Of a stretch of 64,000 nucleotides of DNA, positions 9,105 through 18,112 are shown piece after piece (position 1 is the stretch's first letter; the number at the start of each line of letters is the position of its first letter). Under the pieces are notes generated by a model, which searched no databases, was not told the origin of the DNA, and saw nothing but the letters and a program-made list of their open reading frames with translations. This DNA comes from Microbulbifer litoralis. Lineage in GTDB: Bacteria > Pseudomonadota > Gammaproteobacteria > Pseudomonadales > Cellvibrionaceae. The DNA is taken from positions 1 to 64,000 of the forward strand of contig NZ_JALKCV010000006.1 of assembly GCF_023634065.1 (NCBI RefSeq). The letters run 5' to 3'. The position numbers were made by a program, and so were the translations under genes.

Positions 9105-9153
9105 GTAGGGTGCGCCGTGCGCACCATCCGGTCAACGGTGCGCACCCTGCGAC
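9105..9153 (+). repeat. GTAGG-type inverted repeat module
   Basis: Directly after array A1 comes GTAGGGTGCGCCGTGCGCACC, then a short spacer, then GGTGCGCACCCTGCG, giving an imperfect inverted repeat. Related modules follow arrays A5 (40441-40466, minus strand) and A6 (45621-45664), so it is a recurring partner of the heptamer arrays. A compact hairpin of the same GGTGCGC family lies after purD. Confidence 0.75.
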
Positions 9154-9155
9154 TG

Positions 9156-9195
9156 GATAAGAATTCCGAGATCGGACGCGAAGGCCCCGATGCCG
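9156..9195 (+). repeat. GAAAAG-type linker module, diverged
   Basis: The sequence reads AAGAATTCC followed by GACGCGAAGGCCCCGATGCC. It matches the linker found in full form at 30610 and 34779-34811, where it joins the heptamer array to the palindrome. Here no palindrome follows, so it is a partial copy lying upstream of hemJ. Confidence 0.65.
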
Positions 9196-9256
9196 GCCTC
9201 TCTTACTCGTCGACCGGATGGATCGCAAACAACTTCAAATCGAGGGGGAATAATCA

Positions 9257-9679
9257 ATGCTGTGGGTCAAAGCCTTTCACCTGGTCGCCGTGGTCTGCTG
9301 GTTCGCCGCGCTCTTCTACCTGCCGCGCCTGTTCGTCTACCACGTGGATGCCACCGATGCCGTCAGCCGCGACCGCTTCTGCATCATGGAGCGCAAGCTC
9401 TACCGCGGCATTGCCATGCCGTCGATGATCGCCACCATCGCCCTGGGTATCTGGCTGCTGACATACAACTGGGGCTACTACAAGACCGCCGGCTGGCTGC
9501 ACGCCAAACTGACTTTTGTCGTGCTGCTGATCGGCTACCACCATATCTGCGGCGCCTACGTGCGCAAATTTGCCGCCGGCACGGTGACCAAGAGCGGGCG
9601 CTTCTTTCGCGTATTTAACGAACTGCCGGTCATCGTCCTGATCGCAATCGTGATCCTGGCAGTGGTGAAACCCTTCTGA
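9257..9679 (+). CDS. hemJ: HemJ-type protoporphyrinogen oxidase
   Basis: HemJ oxidises protoporphyrinogen IX to protoporphyrin IX in heme synthesis at the inner membrane. The 140-residue protein has four membrane segments and the conserved early histidine in KAFHLVAVVCWFAALFYLPRL. LYRGIAMPSMI and a second histidine in GWLHAKLTFV are also typical. It belongs to the UPF0093/HemJ family. Two further heme genes, hemL and hemB, lie within 6 kb. A GGGGGAA tract upstream can serve as ribosome site. Confidence 0.93.
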   Translation: MLWVKAFHLVAVVCWFAALFYLPRLFVYHVDATDAVSRDRFCIMERKLYRGIAMPSMIATIALGIWLLTYNWGYYKTAGWLHAKLTFVVLLIGYHHICGAYVRKFAAGTVTKSGRFFRVFNELPVIVLIAIVILAVVKPF

Positions 9680-9738
9680 CCGTGTTCAGATGGGCAGCAA
9701 ATCACTCGGGACCGGCGATATGCAGCAACTAAACTGAG

Positions 9739-10551
9739 ATGGACAGCCACCCACACAGACCGACTATGGATACGCACCAACCCGTCGTCCTGACCATCAC
9801 CCATCACGACCCGAGCGGCAGCGCCGGCATCACCGCCGACACCGAGACCGCCGTCAGCCTCGGCTGCCACTGCACGTCGGTGGTCTCCGCCATCAGCGTC
9901 GGCGACACCGGCGAACTGATCGGCGTCGCGCCGGTGGACGACACCCTGCTGGTGGAACAGACGCGCGCAGTGCTGGAGGATATGCCGGTCGCCGCCATCA
10001 AGGTGGGCTACCTGGGCTCGGTGGAAAACGTGCGCGCCCTGCACAGCGTGCTGCGGGACTATCCCAATATCCCGGTGATCATCGACCCGGACGCCACCCT
10101 CGCCGACAAGGACAGCCTGCTGGCGCCGCCACTGTGGGAGGCGATGACCTCGCTGCTGCTACCCCACGCCACCATGGCCTGCCCCAACCGCCGAGAGGCC
10201 TGCGCCATGGCCGTGGAGGCCGACGTGCTGGACGCCATGGCACAGGAGCTGCTGGAGAGCGGTTGCAACTATCTGCTGGTGACCGGCGTGCCCCGCGAAC
10301 AGCAACTGGAAAACCGCCTCTACGACGAGCGCGGCCTGATCCGCCAGTTCCACTGGGAGCGGCTGCCACCGGCCGCCTACGGTACCTGCGGCACCCTGGC
10401 CACCGCCATCGCCTGCCATATCGCCCACGGGCTCACCATCATTGAGGCGGTCACCCGCAGCCAGCAGTTCACCTGGAGCGCCATTGCCGACAGCCGCCGG
10501 CTGGGGATGGGACGGCCGATTCCGAACCGGTTTTTCTGGTCGAAAAGGTAG
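9739..10551 (+). CDS. thiD: Hydroxymethylpyrimidine (phosphate) kinase ThiD-like
   Basis: ThiD phosphorylates HMP and HMP-P for thiamine synthesis. The 270-residue protein has the family start HHDPSGSAGITADTETAVSLG and the CPNRREACAM segment. Near the C-terminus, where most ThiD proteins have GTGCTLSSAIA, this one has GTCGTLATAIA, so the Cys and Gly are swapped at the anion-hole loop. An alternative ATG at 9766 would remove nine residues; neither start has a strong ribosome site. It lies next to hemL as in Pseudomonas, but thiE, normally between them, is absent. Confidence 0.82.
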   Translation: MDSHPHRPTMDTHQPVVLTITHHDPSGSAGITADTETAVSLGCHCTSVVSAISVGDTGELIGVAPVDDTLLVEQTRAVLEDMPVAAIKVGYLGSVENVRALHSVLRDYPNIPVIIDPDATLADKDSLLAPPLWEAMTSLLLPHATMACPNRREACAMAVEADVLDAMAQELLESGCNYLLVTGVPREQQLENRLYDERGLIRQFHWERLPPAAYGTCGTLATAIACHIAHGLTIIEAVTRSQQFTWSAIADSRRLGMGRPIPNRFFWSKR

Positions 10552-10555
10552 GATC

Positions 10556-10625
10556 GGGACTCGGGACTCGGGACTCGGGACTCGGGACTCGGGACTCGGG
10601 ACTCGGGACTCGGGACTCGGGACTC
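10556..10625 (+). repeat. GGGACTC heptamer array A2, 10 copies
   Basis: Ten perfect copies of GGGACTC begin 4 nt after the thiD stop codon, in the same orientation relative to the gene as array A1 and with the same copy number. The array is a predicted G-quadruplex former. It occupies the thiD-hemL gap where Pseudomonas has thiE. Confidence 0.97.
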
Positions 10626-10647
10626 GGTCAGCAGGTTGCACTAACCC

Positions 10648-10685
10648 GAAAAAGAATACAAAGGCCTGATGTGAAGGCCCCGAGT
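10648..10685 (+). repeat. GAAAAG-type linker module, diverged
   Basis: GAAAAAGAATACAAAGG followed by GATGTGAAGGCCCCGAG matches the linker that elsewhere joins the heptamer arrays to the palindrome. It starts 22 nt after array A2. No palindrome follows before hemL. Confidence 0.65.
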
Positions 10686-10805
10686 TACCTGACAGACTCC
10701 CGCCGTCAGAGCCCGCAACTCCCCACACTGCTCCAATAGTTTGTAGGACAGCCCCGCGGCCGCGATAATAGCCCGCCAAATCCTCCGAGCAGTCTGCAGA
10801 TTCCT

Positions 10806-12089
10806 ATGAGCAAATCAGAGCAACTCTTTGCCGAAGCCCAGCGTGTGATCCCCGGGGGCGTCAATTCCCCGGTGCGCGCCTTCCGCGCCGTGGGCGGTAC
10901 GCCGCTGTTTATTGAGCGCGCCGAGGGCGCCTACCTGTACGATGTCGATGGCAAACGCTATATCGACTATGTGCAGTCCTGGGGACCGATGATCCTCGGC
11001 CACGCGCAGCCGGACGTGATCGACGCAGTGACCGAGCAGGTACAGTCCGGCCTCAGCTTCGGCGCGCCCACCGAGCTGGAGACCGAACTGGCAGAGGAAC
11101 TGTGCCGCCTGTGGCCGAACATGGACCTGGTGCGCTTCGTCAGTTCAGGCACCGAAGCCACCATGAGCGCCATCCGCCTGGCGCGCGGCTACACCGGCCG
11201 CGACAAGATCGTCAAATTCGAGGGCTGCTACCACGGCCATTCGGATTCCCTGCTGGTCAAGGCCGGCTCCGGCGCCCTGACCATGGGCGTGCCCTCCTCC
11301 CCGGGCGTACCGGCGGCGCTGGCCGACCACACCATCACGCTGAGCTACAACGACGCCGACGGCGTGCGCCGGTGCTTCGACGAGATCGGCGACCAGATAG
11401 CCTGCATCATCGTCGAACCGGTGGCCGGCAACATGAACTGCATCCCGCCGGTGCCCGGTTTCCTGGAAACCCTGCGCGAAGTCTGCGACCAGCACGGCGC
11501 CGTGCTGATCCTGGACGAAGTCATGTCCGGTTTCCGCGTTGGGCTGACCGGCGCCCAGGGCCACTACGGCATCGAGGCCGACCTCACCACCCTCGGCAAG
11601 GTCATCGGCGGCGGCATGCCGGTGGGCGCCTTCGGCGGCAAGCGCGAGGTCATGGAACAGATAGCGCCGCTCGGCCTGGTCTACCAGGCCGGCACCCTGG
11701 CCGGCAACCCGGTGGCCTCCGTGGCCGGCCTGGAAACCCTGCGCCTGGTGCAGGAACCGGGACTCTACGAACAGCTCAACGCCAGGACCGAGCGCCTGGT
11801 GGAAGGCGTGCTGGCCGCGGCCGCCGAGGCCGGTATCCCGCTGACCGCCAACCGGGCCGGCAGCATGTTCGGCTTCTTCTTTACCGGGGAACCACAGGTG
11901 ACCAACTACCAGCAGGTCATGGCCTGCGACACCGAGCGCTTCAACCGCTTCTTCCACGGCATGCTCGAACAGGGCGTCTACCTGGCGCCGGCGTCCTACG
12001 AAGCCGGCTTCATGTCCGCCGCCCACTCCGACGAGGATATCGACGCCACCATCGCCGCCGCGCGCAAGGTCTTCGCCGACCTCGCCTGA
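10806..12089 (+). CDS. hemL: Glutamate-1-semialdehyde 2,1-aminomutase
   Basis: This PLP enzyme converts glutamate-1-semialdehyde to 5-aminolevulinate in the C5 pathway of tetrapyrrole synthesis. The 427-residue protein carries the PLP lysine K265 in [33 protein letters not shown] and [13 protein letters not shown] are the expected cofactor-binding segments. Length is typical. The start ATG is clear ([22 protein letters not shown]). A strong GC hairpin follows the gene. Confidence 0.97.
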   Translation: MSKSEQLFAEAQRVIPGGVNSPVRAFRAVGGTPLFIERAEGAYLYDVDGKRYIDYVQSWGPMILGHAQPDVIDAVTEQVQSGLSFGAPTELETELAEELCRLWPNMDLVRFVSSGTEATMSAIRLARGYTGRDKIVKFEGCYHGHSDSLLVKAGSGALTMGVPSSPGVPAALADHTITLSYNDADGVRRCFDEIGDQIACIIVEPVAGNMNCIPPVPGFLETLREVCDQHGAVLILDEVMSGFRVGLTGAQGHYGIEADLTTLGKVIGGGMPVGAFGGKREVMEQIAPLGLVYQAGTLAGNPVASVAGLETLRLVQEPGLYEQLNARTERLVEGVLAAAAEAGIPLTANRAGSMFGFFFTGEPQVTNYQQVMACDTERFNRFFHGMLEQGVYLAPASYEAGFMSAAHSDEDIDATIAAARKVFADLA

Positions 12090-12099
12090 CGGCGGCCAC

Positions 12100-12122
12100 A
12101 GGCCCGCAGATACTGCGGGCCT
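12100..12122 (+). terminator. Hairpin after hemL
   Basis: AGGCCCGCAG pairs perfectly with CTGCGGGCCT around ATA, about 10 bp after the hemL stop. The following bases TTCCCTTCC are pyrimidine-rich but not a pure T tract, so termination is probable rather than certain. Confidence 0.65.
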
Positions 12123-12164
12123 TCCCTTCCACCAAGCTTCTCCCGCATTTCCCTACAATCTCGC

Positions 12165-12193
12165 TTGCAGATTTCTACGCTTCCCCGTAAAAA
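12165..12193 (+). promoter_or_regulatory. Candidate benE-gntR promoter
   Basis: TTGCAG at 12165-12170 and TAAAAA at 12188-12193 are separated by 17 bp. The match to sigma-70 is moderate. The -10 region overlaps the first operator palindrome, which would let a bound GntR repressor block transcription. Confidence 0.4.
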
Positions 12194-12221
12194 TGTATAC
12201 ATTTTTCAAAAGGTATACATT
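12189..12221 (+). promoter_or_regulatory. Double GTATAC operator for GntR regulator
   Basis: AAAAATGTATACATTTTT at 12189-12206 is a perfect 18-bp palindrome. A second copy of the core, AGGTATACAT at 12211-12220, lies 18 bp further on centre to centre. FCD-type GntR repressors commonly bind palindromes with a GTATAC-like core. The second site contains the AAAAGG ribosome site of the GTG start at 12222. Binding by the product of the 13395 gene is inferred. Confidence 0.7.
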
Positions 12222-13394
12222 GTGCAGCGATCCATCTGGGCGGATACCAGTCTGTCCGCCGTCAGCGCCGGCTTCGTCGCCGTACTGGTGGGCTTCGCCA
12301 GTTCCGTGGCCATCGTCTTCGAGGCGGCCCGCGCCGCCGGGGCCGGCGAGGCGGAAATGATCTCCTGGGTCGGCGCCCTGGGGCTGGGTATGGGCCTGAC
12401 CTGTATCCTGTTCTCCTGGTACTACCGGGCGCCGGTGATTACCGCCTGGTCCACTCCCGGCGCGGCGCTGCTGGCCACCGGCCTGGCCGGTGTGCCCATG
12501 AGCCAGGCCATCGGCGCCTTCCTGTTCAGCGCGCTGCTGACGCTGCTGCTGGGCCTGTCCGGCGCGTTCGAGAAGGTCATGCGGCGCATTCCCACACCCA
12601 TCGCCAGCGCCATGCTGGCCGGTATCCTGGTGCAGTTCGGACTGTCGGTGTTCACCTCGCTGCAGACCAGCCCGCAGTTGGTGGGCGCCATGCTGCTGAC
12701 CTACCTGGCCGGGCGGCGCTGGCTGCCGCGCTACGCGATCATCCTGGTGCTCTTGGTAGGGTTTGGCGCCAGCTGGCTGCTGGGGCTGCTGCAGTTCGGC
12801 GAGCTGCACTGGGCCCTGAGCAGACCCGTGTGGGTGGCGCCCGAATTCGAGCTGGCCACGCTGCTGGGCGTCGGCCTGCCGCTGTTTATCGTCACCATGA
12901 CCTCGCAGAATATTCCCGGCGTCGCCACCCTGCGCGCCAGCGGCTACGAGCGGGTGCCGGTATCGCCGGTGATCAGCGGCACCGGCCTGACGTCGCTGTT
13001 GCTGACGCCGTTCGGCGGTTACGCCTTCAACCTGGCGGCGATCACCGCCGCCATCTGCACCGGCCCCGAGGCCCACCCGGACCCGGGCAAGCGCTACACC
13101 GCCGGCATTGCCGCCGGAATTTTCTACCTGCTGTTCGGCCTGTTCGGCGCCGGCGTGGTGGCCCTGTTCGACGCCTTCCCGCGCGCACTGGTGGCCAGCC
13201 TTGCCGGACTGGCGCTGATCGGTACCATCGGAACCAGCCTGGAGGGCGCCACCCGCGATGCCGACCGCCGCGAGGCGGCGCTGATCACCTTCCTGATCAC
13301 CGCCTCCGGCGCCTCCTTCTTCGGTATCGGCGCCGCCTTCTGGGGTTTGCTGGGCGGCCTGGCCAGCGACTGGATCATGCGCAGGGGAAGTTGA
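12222..13394 (+). CDS. benE: BenE-family benzoate/H+ symporter
   Basis: This is an inner-membrane transporter of the benzoate:proton symporter family with about 10-12 membrane segments in 390 residues. Family features include WSTPGAALLATG near 70 and the segment TMTSQNIPGVATLRASGY. I choose the GTG at 12222 because it follows an AAAAGG ribosome site; the longer frame from 12165 would translate through the operator. The stop codon abuts the gntR ATG. No benzoate catabolic genes lie nearby, so the true substrate is uncertain. Confidence 0.86.
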   Translation: MQRSIWADTSLSAVSAGFVAVLVGFASSVAIVFEAARAAGAGEAEMISWVGALGLGMGLTCILFSWYYRAPVITAWSTPGAALLATGLAGVPMSQAIGAFLFSALLTLLLGLSGAFEKVMRRIPTPIASAMLAGILVQFGLSVFTSLQTSPQLVGAMLLTYLAGRRWLPRYAIILVLLVGFGASWLLGLLQFGELHWALSRPVWVAPEFELATLLGVGLPLFIVTMTSQNIPGVATLRASGYERVPVSPVISGTGLTSLLLTPFGGYAFNLAAITAAICTGPEAHPDPGKRYTAGIAAGIFYLLFGLFGAGVVALFDAFPRALVASLAGLALIGTIGTSLEGATRDADRREAALITFLITASGASFFGIGAAFWGLLGGLASDWIMRRGS

Positions 13395-14021
13395 ATGACT
13401 CTCTACGAGCAGATCAAATCGGACCTGCAGCAGGGGCGCCTGCGCCCCGGCACTGTCCTGAAGCAGACGGAACTGGCGCAGCGCTACAACGTCAGCCGCA
13501 TCCCTGTTCGGGATGCCCTGCAGCGATTGAAGAGCGAGGGCTGGCTGGCGCCGCACGGCAAGCGCGGCGTCGCCGTGCCGCAGTTCGACCCGCTGGAAGT
13601 GGAGGACCTGTACTGGATGCGCGCACAGCTGGAACCGCTGCTGTTGCGGTTCGCGGCGGACAGGCTCAGCGGCGAAACACTCGGCCGCGCGCGGGATATT
13701 CTCGACTCGATGGAGCGGCAGCCGGACCTGTCCGCGGCCGCCATCGGCGACCTGAACTGGCAGTTCCACGCCTGCCTCTACCGCGCAGCGCAGCGCTCCA
13801 CGCTGTTCGCGACGGTGGAGCAGCTGAATCGCCAGTACGAACGCTATATCGGCTACCAGTCCCGCAGTCTCGACTACCAGCGCACCAGCCAGCGGGAGCA
13901 CTACGCCATGCTGGATGCCCTGCAGAAAGGCGATGGCGAAGCCGCCGCGACGCTGCTGGAACGGCATATTGCCGCCGCCGGGCGCAAACTGCTGGCGCAC
14001 CTGCGCGACAGCAGATCCTGA
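13395..14021 (+). CDS. GntR-family regulator with FCD domain
   Basis: This 208-residue transcription factor has an N-terminal winged helix (residues about 5-65, with LAQRYNVSRIPVRDALQRLKSEGWL) and a C-terminal all-helical FCD ligand domain. Candidate metal ligands in the FCD domain are in DLNWQFHACLY, SQREHYAML and LLERHIA. The ATG follows the benE TGA directly, so the pair is translationally coupled. The duplicated GTATAC palindrome before benE makes local autoregulated repression likely. Ligand unknown. Confidence 0.9.
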   Translation: MTLYEQIKSDLQQGRLRPGTVLKQTELAQRYNVSRIPVRDALQRLKSEGWLAPHGKRGVAVPQFDPLEVEDLYWMRAQLEPLLLRFAADRLSGETLGRARDILDSMERQPDLSAAAIGDLNWQFHACLYRAAQRSTLFATVEQLNRQYERYIGYQSRSLDYQRTSQREHYAMLDALQKGDGEAAATLLERHIAAAGRKLLAHLRDSRS

Positions 14022-14022
14022 C

Positions 14023-14412
14023 TCAGGCGGCGGCCAGTGCCGCCAGTACCAGCAGCCACAGGCAGCAGGCAAAGCCCGCAAACCAGCACAGTGTGCGGGC
14101 GCTGGCCCAGTCTTTCAGGTAGCAGACACCGTACAGTACCCTCGCGGCGATAAACGCGAGCGACAGGCCGGCCAGCCAGTGGCCGCCGACACCGGCGGCA
14201 ATCGCCGCAAAGACACCGGCGAGAAACCCCGGCAGTGCCTCGAAACTGTTGCGCTGCGCCCAGTCCGCGCGGCGCGACAGGCCCGACTGTTTTTCCAGGA
14301 ATTCCCGCGGCGCCCGGTTGTTGTAGCGCTCGCTGGCGGTGGCCTTGGCAATGGCCGCAAACCCCGGCGGCATCAGCACCGCCACCAGCAGACACCAGAA
14401 TGCAACGGCCAT
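14023..14412 (-). CDS. MAPEG family membrane protein
   Basis: This is a small inner-membrane protein of 129 residues with about four membrane segments, in the MAPEG (eicosanoid/glutathione metabolism) superfamily. The segment from YNNRAPREF to AQRNSFEALPGFLAGV is typical of bacterial members. I start at MAVAFW (14412); the longer frame to 14508 would overlap the start of hemB. It converges on gntR with a 1-bp gap and is divergent from hemB. The bacterial function is not established. Confidence 0.8.
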   Translation of the reverse strand: MAVAFWCLLVAVLMPPGFAAIAKATASERYNNRAPREFLEKQSGLSRRADWAQRNSFEALPGFLAGVFAAIAAGVGGHWLAGLSLAFIAARVLYGVCYLKDWASARTLCWFAGFACCLWLLVLAALAAA

Positions 14413-14431
14413 GACAGGCTCTCCATTTTGA

Positions 14432-15520
<1,089 letters not shown>

Positions 15521-15529
15521 CCCCGACAA

Positions 15530-15555
15530 GGCGCGGTAGCCGGATCTACCGCGCC
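15530..15555 (+). terminator. Hairpin after hemB
   Basis: GGCGCGGTAG at 15530-15539 pairs perfectly with CTACCGCGCC at 15546-15555 around a 6-nt loop, 10 bp after the hemB stop. There is no T tract, so it may be a processing or stabilising hairpin or a weak terminator. Confidence 0.5.
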
Positions 15556-15752
15556 GCCACTCCCCCGCGCTATAGTGATCCGCAAAAGATCCACCGTTCT
15601 GCTGCCCCGCGTTTTCCCGAACTGCGCTCACCCGATTCCCCCGGACCCATATTGAACGCCGCCACCAAAGTGGGACGAAGCCGGCCCCCGCTTCCGACAA
15701 GATCGGCGTAGCCGGCCGCGGGTCGGGGTTTTCGATGAGGGAGAAACCGATA

Positions 15753-17483
15753 ATGAGAAAAATACTGATCGCAATACTGACCGCCCTGGGCCTCGCGTCG
15801 ACGACCGCGGCCGCCGGCGATTTCCTGCGCACCGAGGGCACACAGATTGTCGACGGCGCCGGCAAACCGGTCATCCTGCGCGGCATGGGCCTCGGCGGCT
15901 GGATGCTGCAGGAGGGCTATATGCTGCAGTTGGGGGAATTCGGCCAGCAGCATGTGATCCGCGGGAAGATCGAGGCGCTGATAGGTCCGCAAAAAACCGG
16001 GGAATTCTACCGCGCCTGGCGCGCCAACCACGTGCGCGAGGCCGATATCAAAGCCATGGCGGACTGGGGCTACAACTCGGTGCGCCTGCCGATGCACTAC
16101 AACCTGTTCACCCTGCCGGTGGAACGGGAACCGGTGCCCGGGGAACAGACCTGGCTGGAGACCGGCTTCGCGCTGACCGACCAGTTGCTGGAATGGTGCG
16201 AGAAATACGGCCTCTACCTGATCCTCGACCTGCACGCGGCGCCCGGCGGCCAGGGCAACGATTTCGCCATCTCCGATCGCGATCCGGACAGGCCCTCCCT
16301 GTGGCAGAGCGAGGCCAACCGCGAGAAGACCATCGCCCTGTGGCGCAAGCTGGCCGCGCGCTATAAAGACGAACCGAACATCGCCGCCTACGACCTGATC
16401 AACGAACCCAACTGGGGCTTTTCCGACGCCGGCGACCGCCACGGCTGCGACGAGCGATACAACTGGCCGCTGCGCCAGCTGTATCGCGATATCAGCGCGG
16501 CCATCCGCTCGGTGGACAGGAAGCACATGCTGATCATCGAGGGCAACTGCTGGGGCAACAACTACGCCAGCGTGCTGCCTCCGTGGGACGACAACCTGGT
16601 GATCAGCTTCCACAAATACTGGAACGAGAATACCCGCGACAGCATCGCCGGCGCACTGGCACTGCGCGACCGCTACGACGTGCCGCTGTGGCTGGGGGAA
16701 TCCGGTGAAAACTCCAACGCCTGGTTCGCCGACGCCATCGAGCTGGTGGAAAGTGAGGGCATCGGCTGGGCCTTCTGGCCACTGAAAAAGATCGGCTTCA
16801 ACAACCCGCTGGAGATACGCCCCAACCCCGGCTACCAGAAACTGCTCGATTACTGGAAAAACGGCGGCCCGAAACCCTCCGCGGAGGAGGCCTATACGGC
16901 GCTGATGCGGCTGGCACGCGAGGATATCCGCTTCGACAACAACCTGGTGCATCGCGATGTGGTGGACGCGATGCTGGACCAGCCCCACCGCGACGGCACC
17001 CTGCCGTTCCGCACGCACCGTATCGGCGCCGACGGCGGCCGGTTGCTGGCGGTGGACTACGACCTGGGCCGCCCCGGCAGCGCCTACGCCGACCGCGACA
17101 CGGCCAACTACCACGTCACCACCGGCGGCCCGCGCGCGCCCTGGAACCGCGGGCACATCTACCGCAACGACGGTGTGGATATCGCCGCGCCGCAGCGGGA
17201 CACACTGGTAGTGGAGATGCAAGCGGGCGAATGGCTGCAGTACACGCTGGCAGTGCGGGAAGCCGGGCGTTTCCGTGTCGAAGTCCGGCTGCCGCAACGG
17301 GATGAGGACACGGCCCTGTGGCTGCAGCTCGGCGAACGCCGCTATCCGCTGGCGCTCTCGGCGCGGGACGGCGGCGCACTGGGCATCGCGGAAGTGGAGC
17401 TGGAGGCGGGCGCGCAGGCAGTACGGCTCGGCCTCGAGCGCGGCACTGCCAGCCTGGAGCAGCTGCGCCTCGCGCCGCTCTGA
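15753..17483 (+). CDS. Secreted GH5 family glycoside hydrolase
   Basis: This is a predicted extracellular or periplasmic beta-glycanase of 576 residues. A signal peptide (MRKILIAILTALGLASTTAAA) is followed by a GH5 TIM barrel. The acid/base glutamate is in DLINEPNWGF and the nucleophile glutamate in LWLGESGEN; VRLPMHYNLF and LDLHAAPGGQ are family motifs. From about residue 420 a beta-rich domain (QAGEWLQYTLAVREAGRFRVEVRL) resembles CBM6/CBM35-type carbohydrate-binding modules. The ATG at 15753 has a GAGGGAG ribosome site. Exact substrate (cellulose, mixed-linkage or other glucan) cannot be told. Confidence 0.88.
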   Translation: MRKILIAILTALGLASTTAAAGDFLRTEGTQIVDGAGKPVILRGMGLGGWMLQEGYMLQLGEFGQQHVIRGKIEALIGPQKTGEFYRAWRANHVREADIKAMADWGYNSVRLPMHYNLFTLPVEREPVPGEQTWLETGFALTDQLLEWCEKYGLYLILDLHAAPGGQGNDFAISDRDPDRPSLWQSEANREKTIALWRKLAARYKDEPNIAAYDLINEPNWGFSDAGDRHGCDERYNWPLRQLYRDISAAIRSVDRKHMLIIEGNCWGNNYASVLPPWDDNLVISFHKYWNENTRDSIAGALALRDRYDVPLWLGESGENSNAWFADAIELVESEGIGWAFWPLKKIGFNNPLEIRPNPGYQKLLDYWKNGGPKPSAEEAYTALMRLAREDIRFDNNLVHRDVVDAMLDQPHRDGTLPFRTHRIGADGGRLLAVDYDLGRPGSAYADRDTANYHVTTGGPRAPWNRGHIYRNDGVDIAAPQRDTLVVEMQAGEWLQYTLAVREAGRFRVEVRLPQRDEDTALWLQLGERRYPLALSARDGGALGIAEVELEAGAQAVRLGLERGTASLEQLRLAPL

Positions 17484-17484
17484 A

Positions 17485-18078
17485 TCAGAGCAGGCGGGCC
17501 CAGGCCCCCGGATCGGCGACGGCGACGAACGCCAGCCCGATCACCGCGCCCCAGAAATGCGCGTCGTGGTTGATGCGCCGGCTGCGGTCGCGGCCGGCGT
17601 AGTAGCTGTAGGCCAGGTACAGCAGGCCGAAGATCCAGGCCTGGATCGGGATCGGCAGGAACAGCAGGAAGAGTTCCGCCTGCGGGTAGTAGACGATAAA
17701 CGCGAACACCACCGCGGAGATGGCGCCCGAGGCACCGACGCTGGCGTAGTCCGGATTCTGCCGCTCCTTGAACAGGGTCGGCAGGTGGCTGCCCACCAGG
17801 GCCAGGCCGTACAGCAGCGCAAAGGCAGGCGTGCCAATCTGCCGTTCCAGCGGCGGGCCGAACATCCACAGGCACCACATGTTGACCGCCAGGTGCAGCA
17901 GATTCCCGTGCACGAAGCCGCCCAGTACCAGCGAGCCCAGTTGCCGGCCGCGCCAGACGAGCCAGGGCCGGAAGGCACAGCGGGCCAGCAGCCCCGGCGC
18001 GGCGTAGAGCGCCACCAGGCTGAATGCGGTGGTCGCCACCAGCAGCACGCCGGTGGCCGAGGAGAAAAATCCGTTCAC
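17485..18078 (-). CDS. Rhomboid intramembrane serine protease
   Basis: This 197-residue polytopic membrane protease has the catalytic serine S117 in GASGAIS and the catalytic histidine H174 in HDAHFWGAVIG. The HGNLLHLAVNMW segment (H58, N66) lines the active site and oxyanion hole. It converges on the GH5 gene, the stop codons being one base apart, and lies 34 bp downstream of mrcB on the same strand. It may share the mrcB transcript. Substrate unknown. Confidence 0.9.
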   Translation of the reverse strand: MNGFFSSATGVLLVATTAFSLVALYAAPGLLARCAFRPWLVWRGRQLGSLVLGGFVHGNLLHLAVNMWCLWMFGPPLERQIGTPAFALLYGLALVGSHLPTLFKERQNPDYASVGASGAISAVVFAFIVYYPQAELFLLFLPIPIQAWIFGLLYLAYSYYAGRDRSRRINHDAHFWGAVIGLAFVAVADPGAWARLL

Positions 18079-18112
18079 TGCCGCCCCCGCTCAACGGCCC
18101 CGTGTAGCGGGA

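Noticed and set aside
9680-9738. TPP riboswitch before thiD
   Set aside because: The CTGAG is isolated and other conserved thi-box segments are missing; the gap is too short.
12153-14081. Very long minus-strand frame opposite benE and gntR
   Set aside because: Composition is Gln/Gly/Ala-rich low complexity and it mirrors two well-supported genes.
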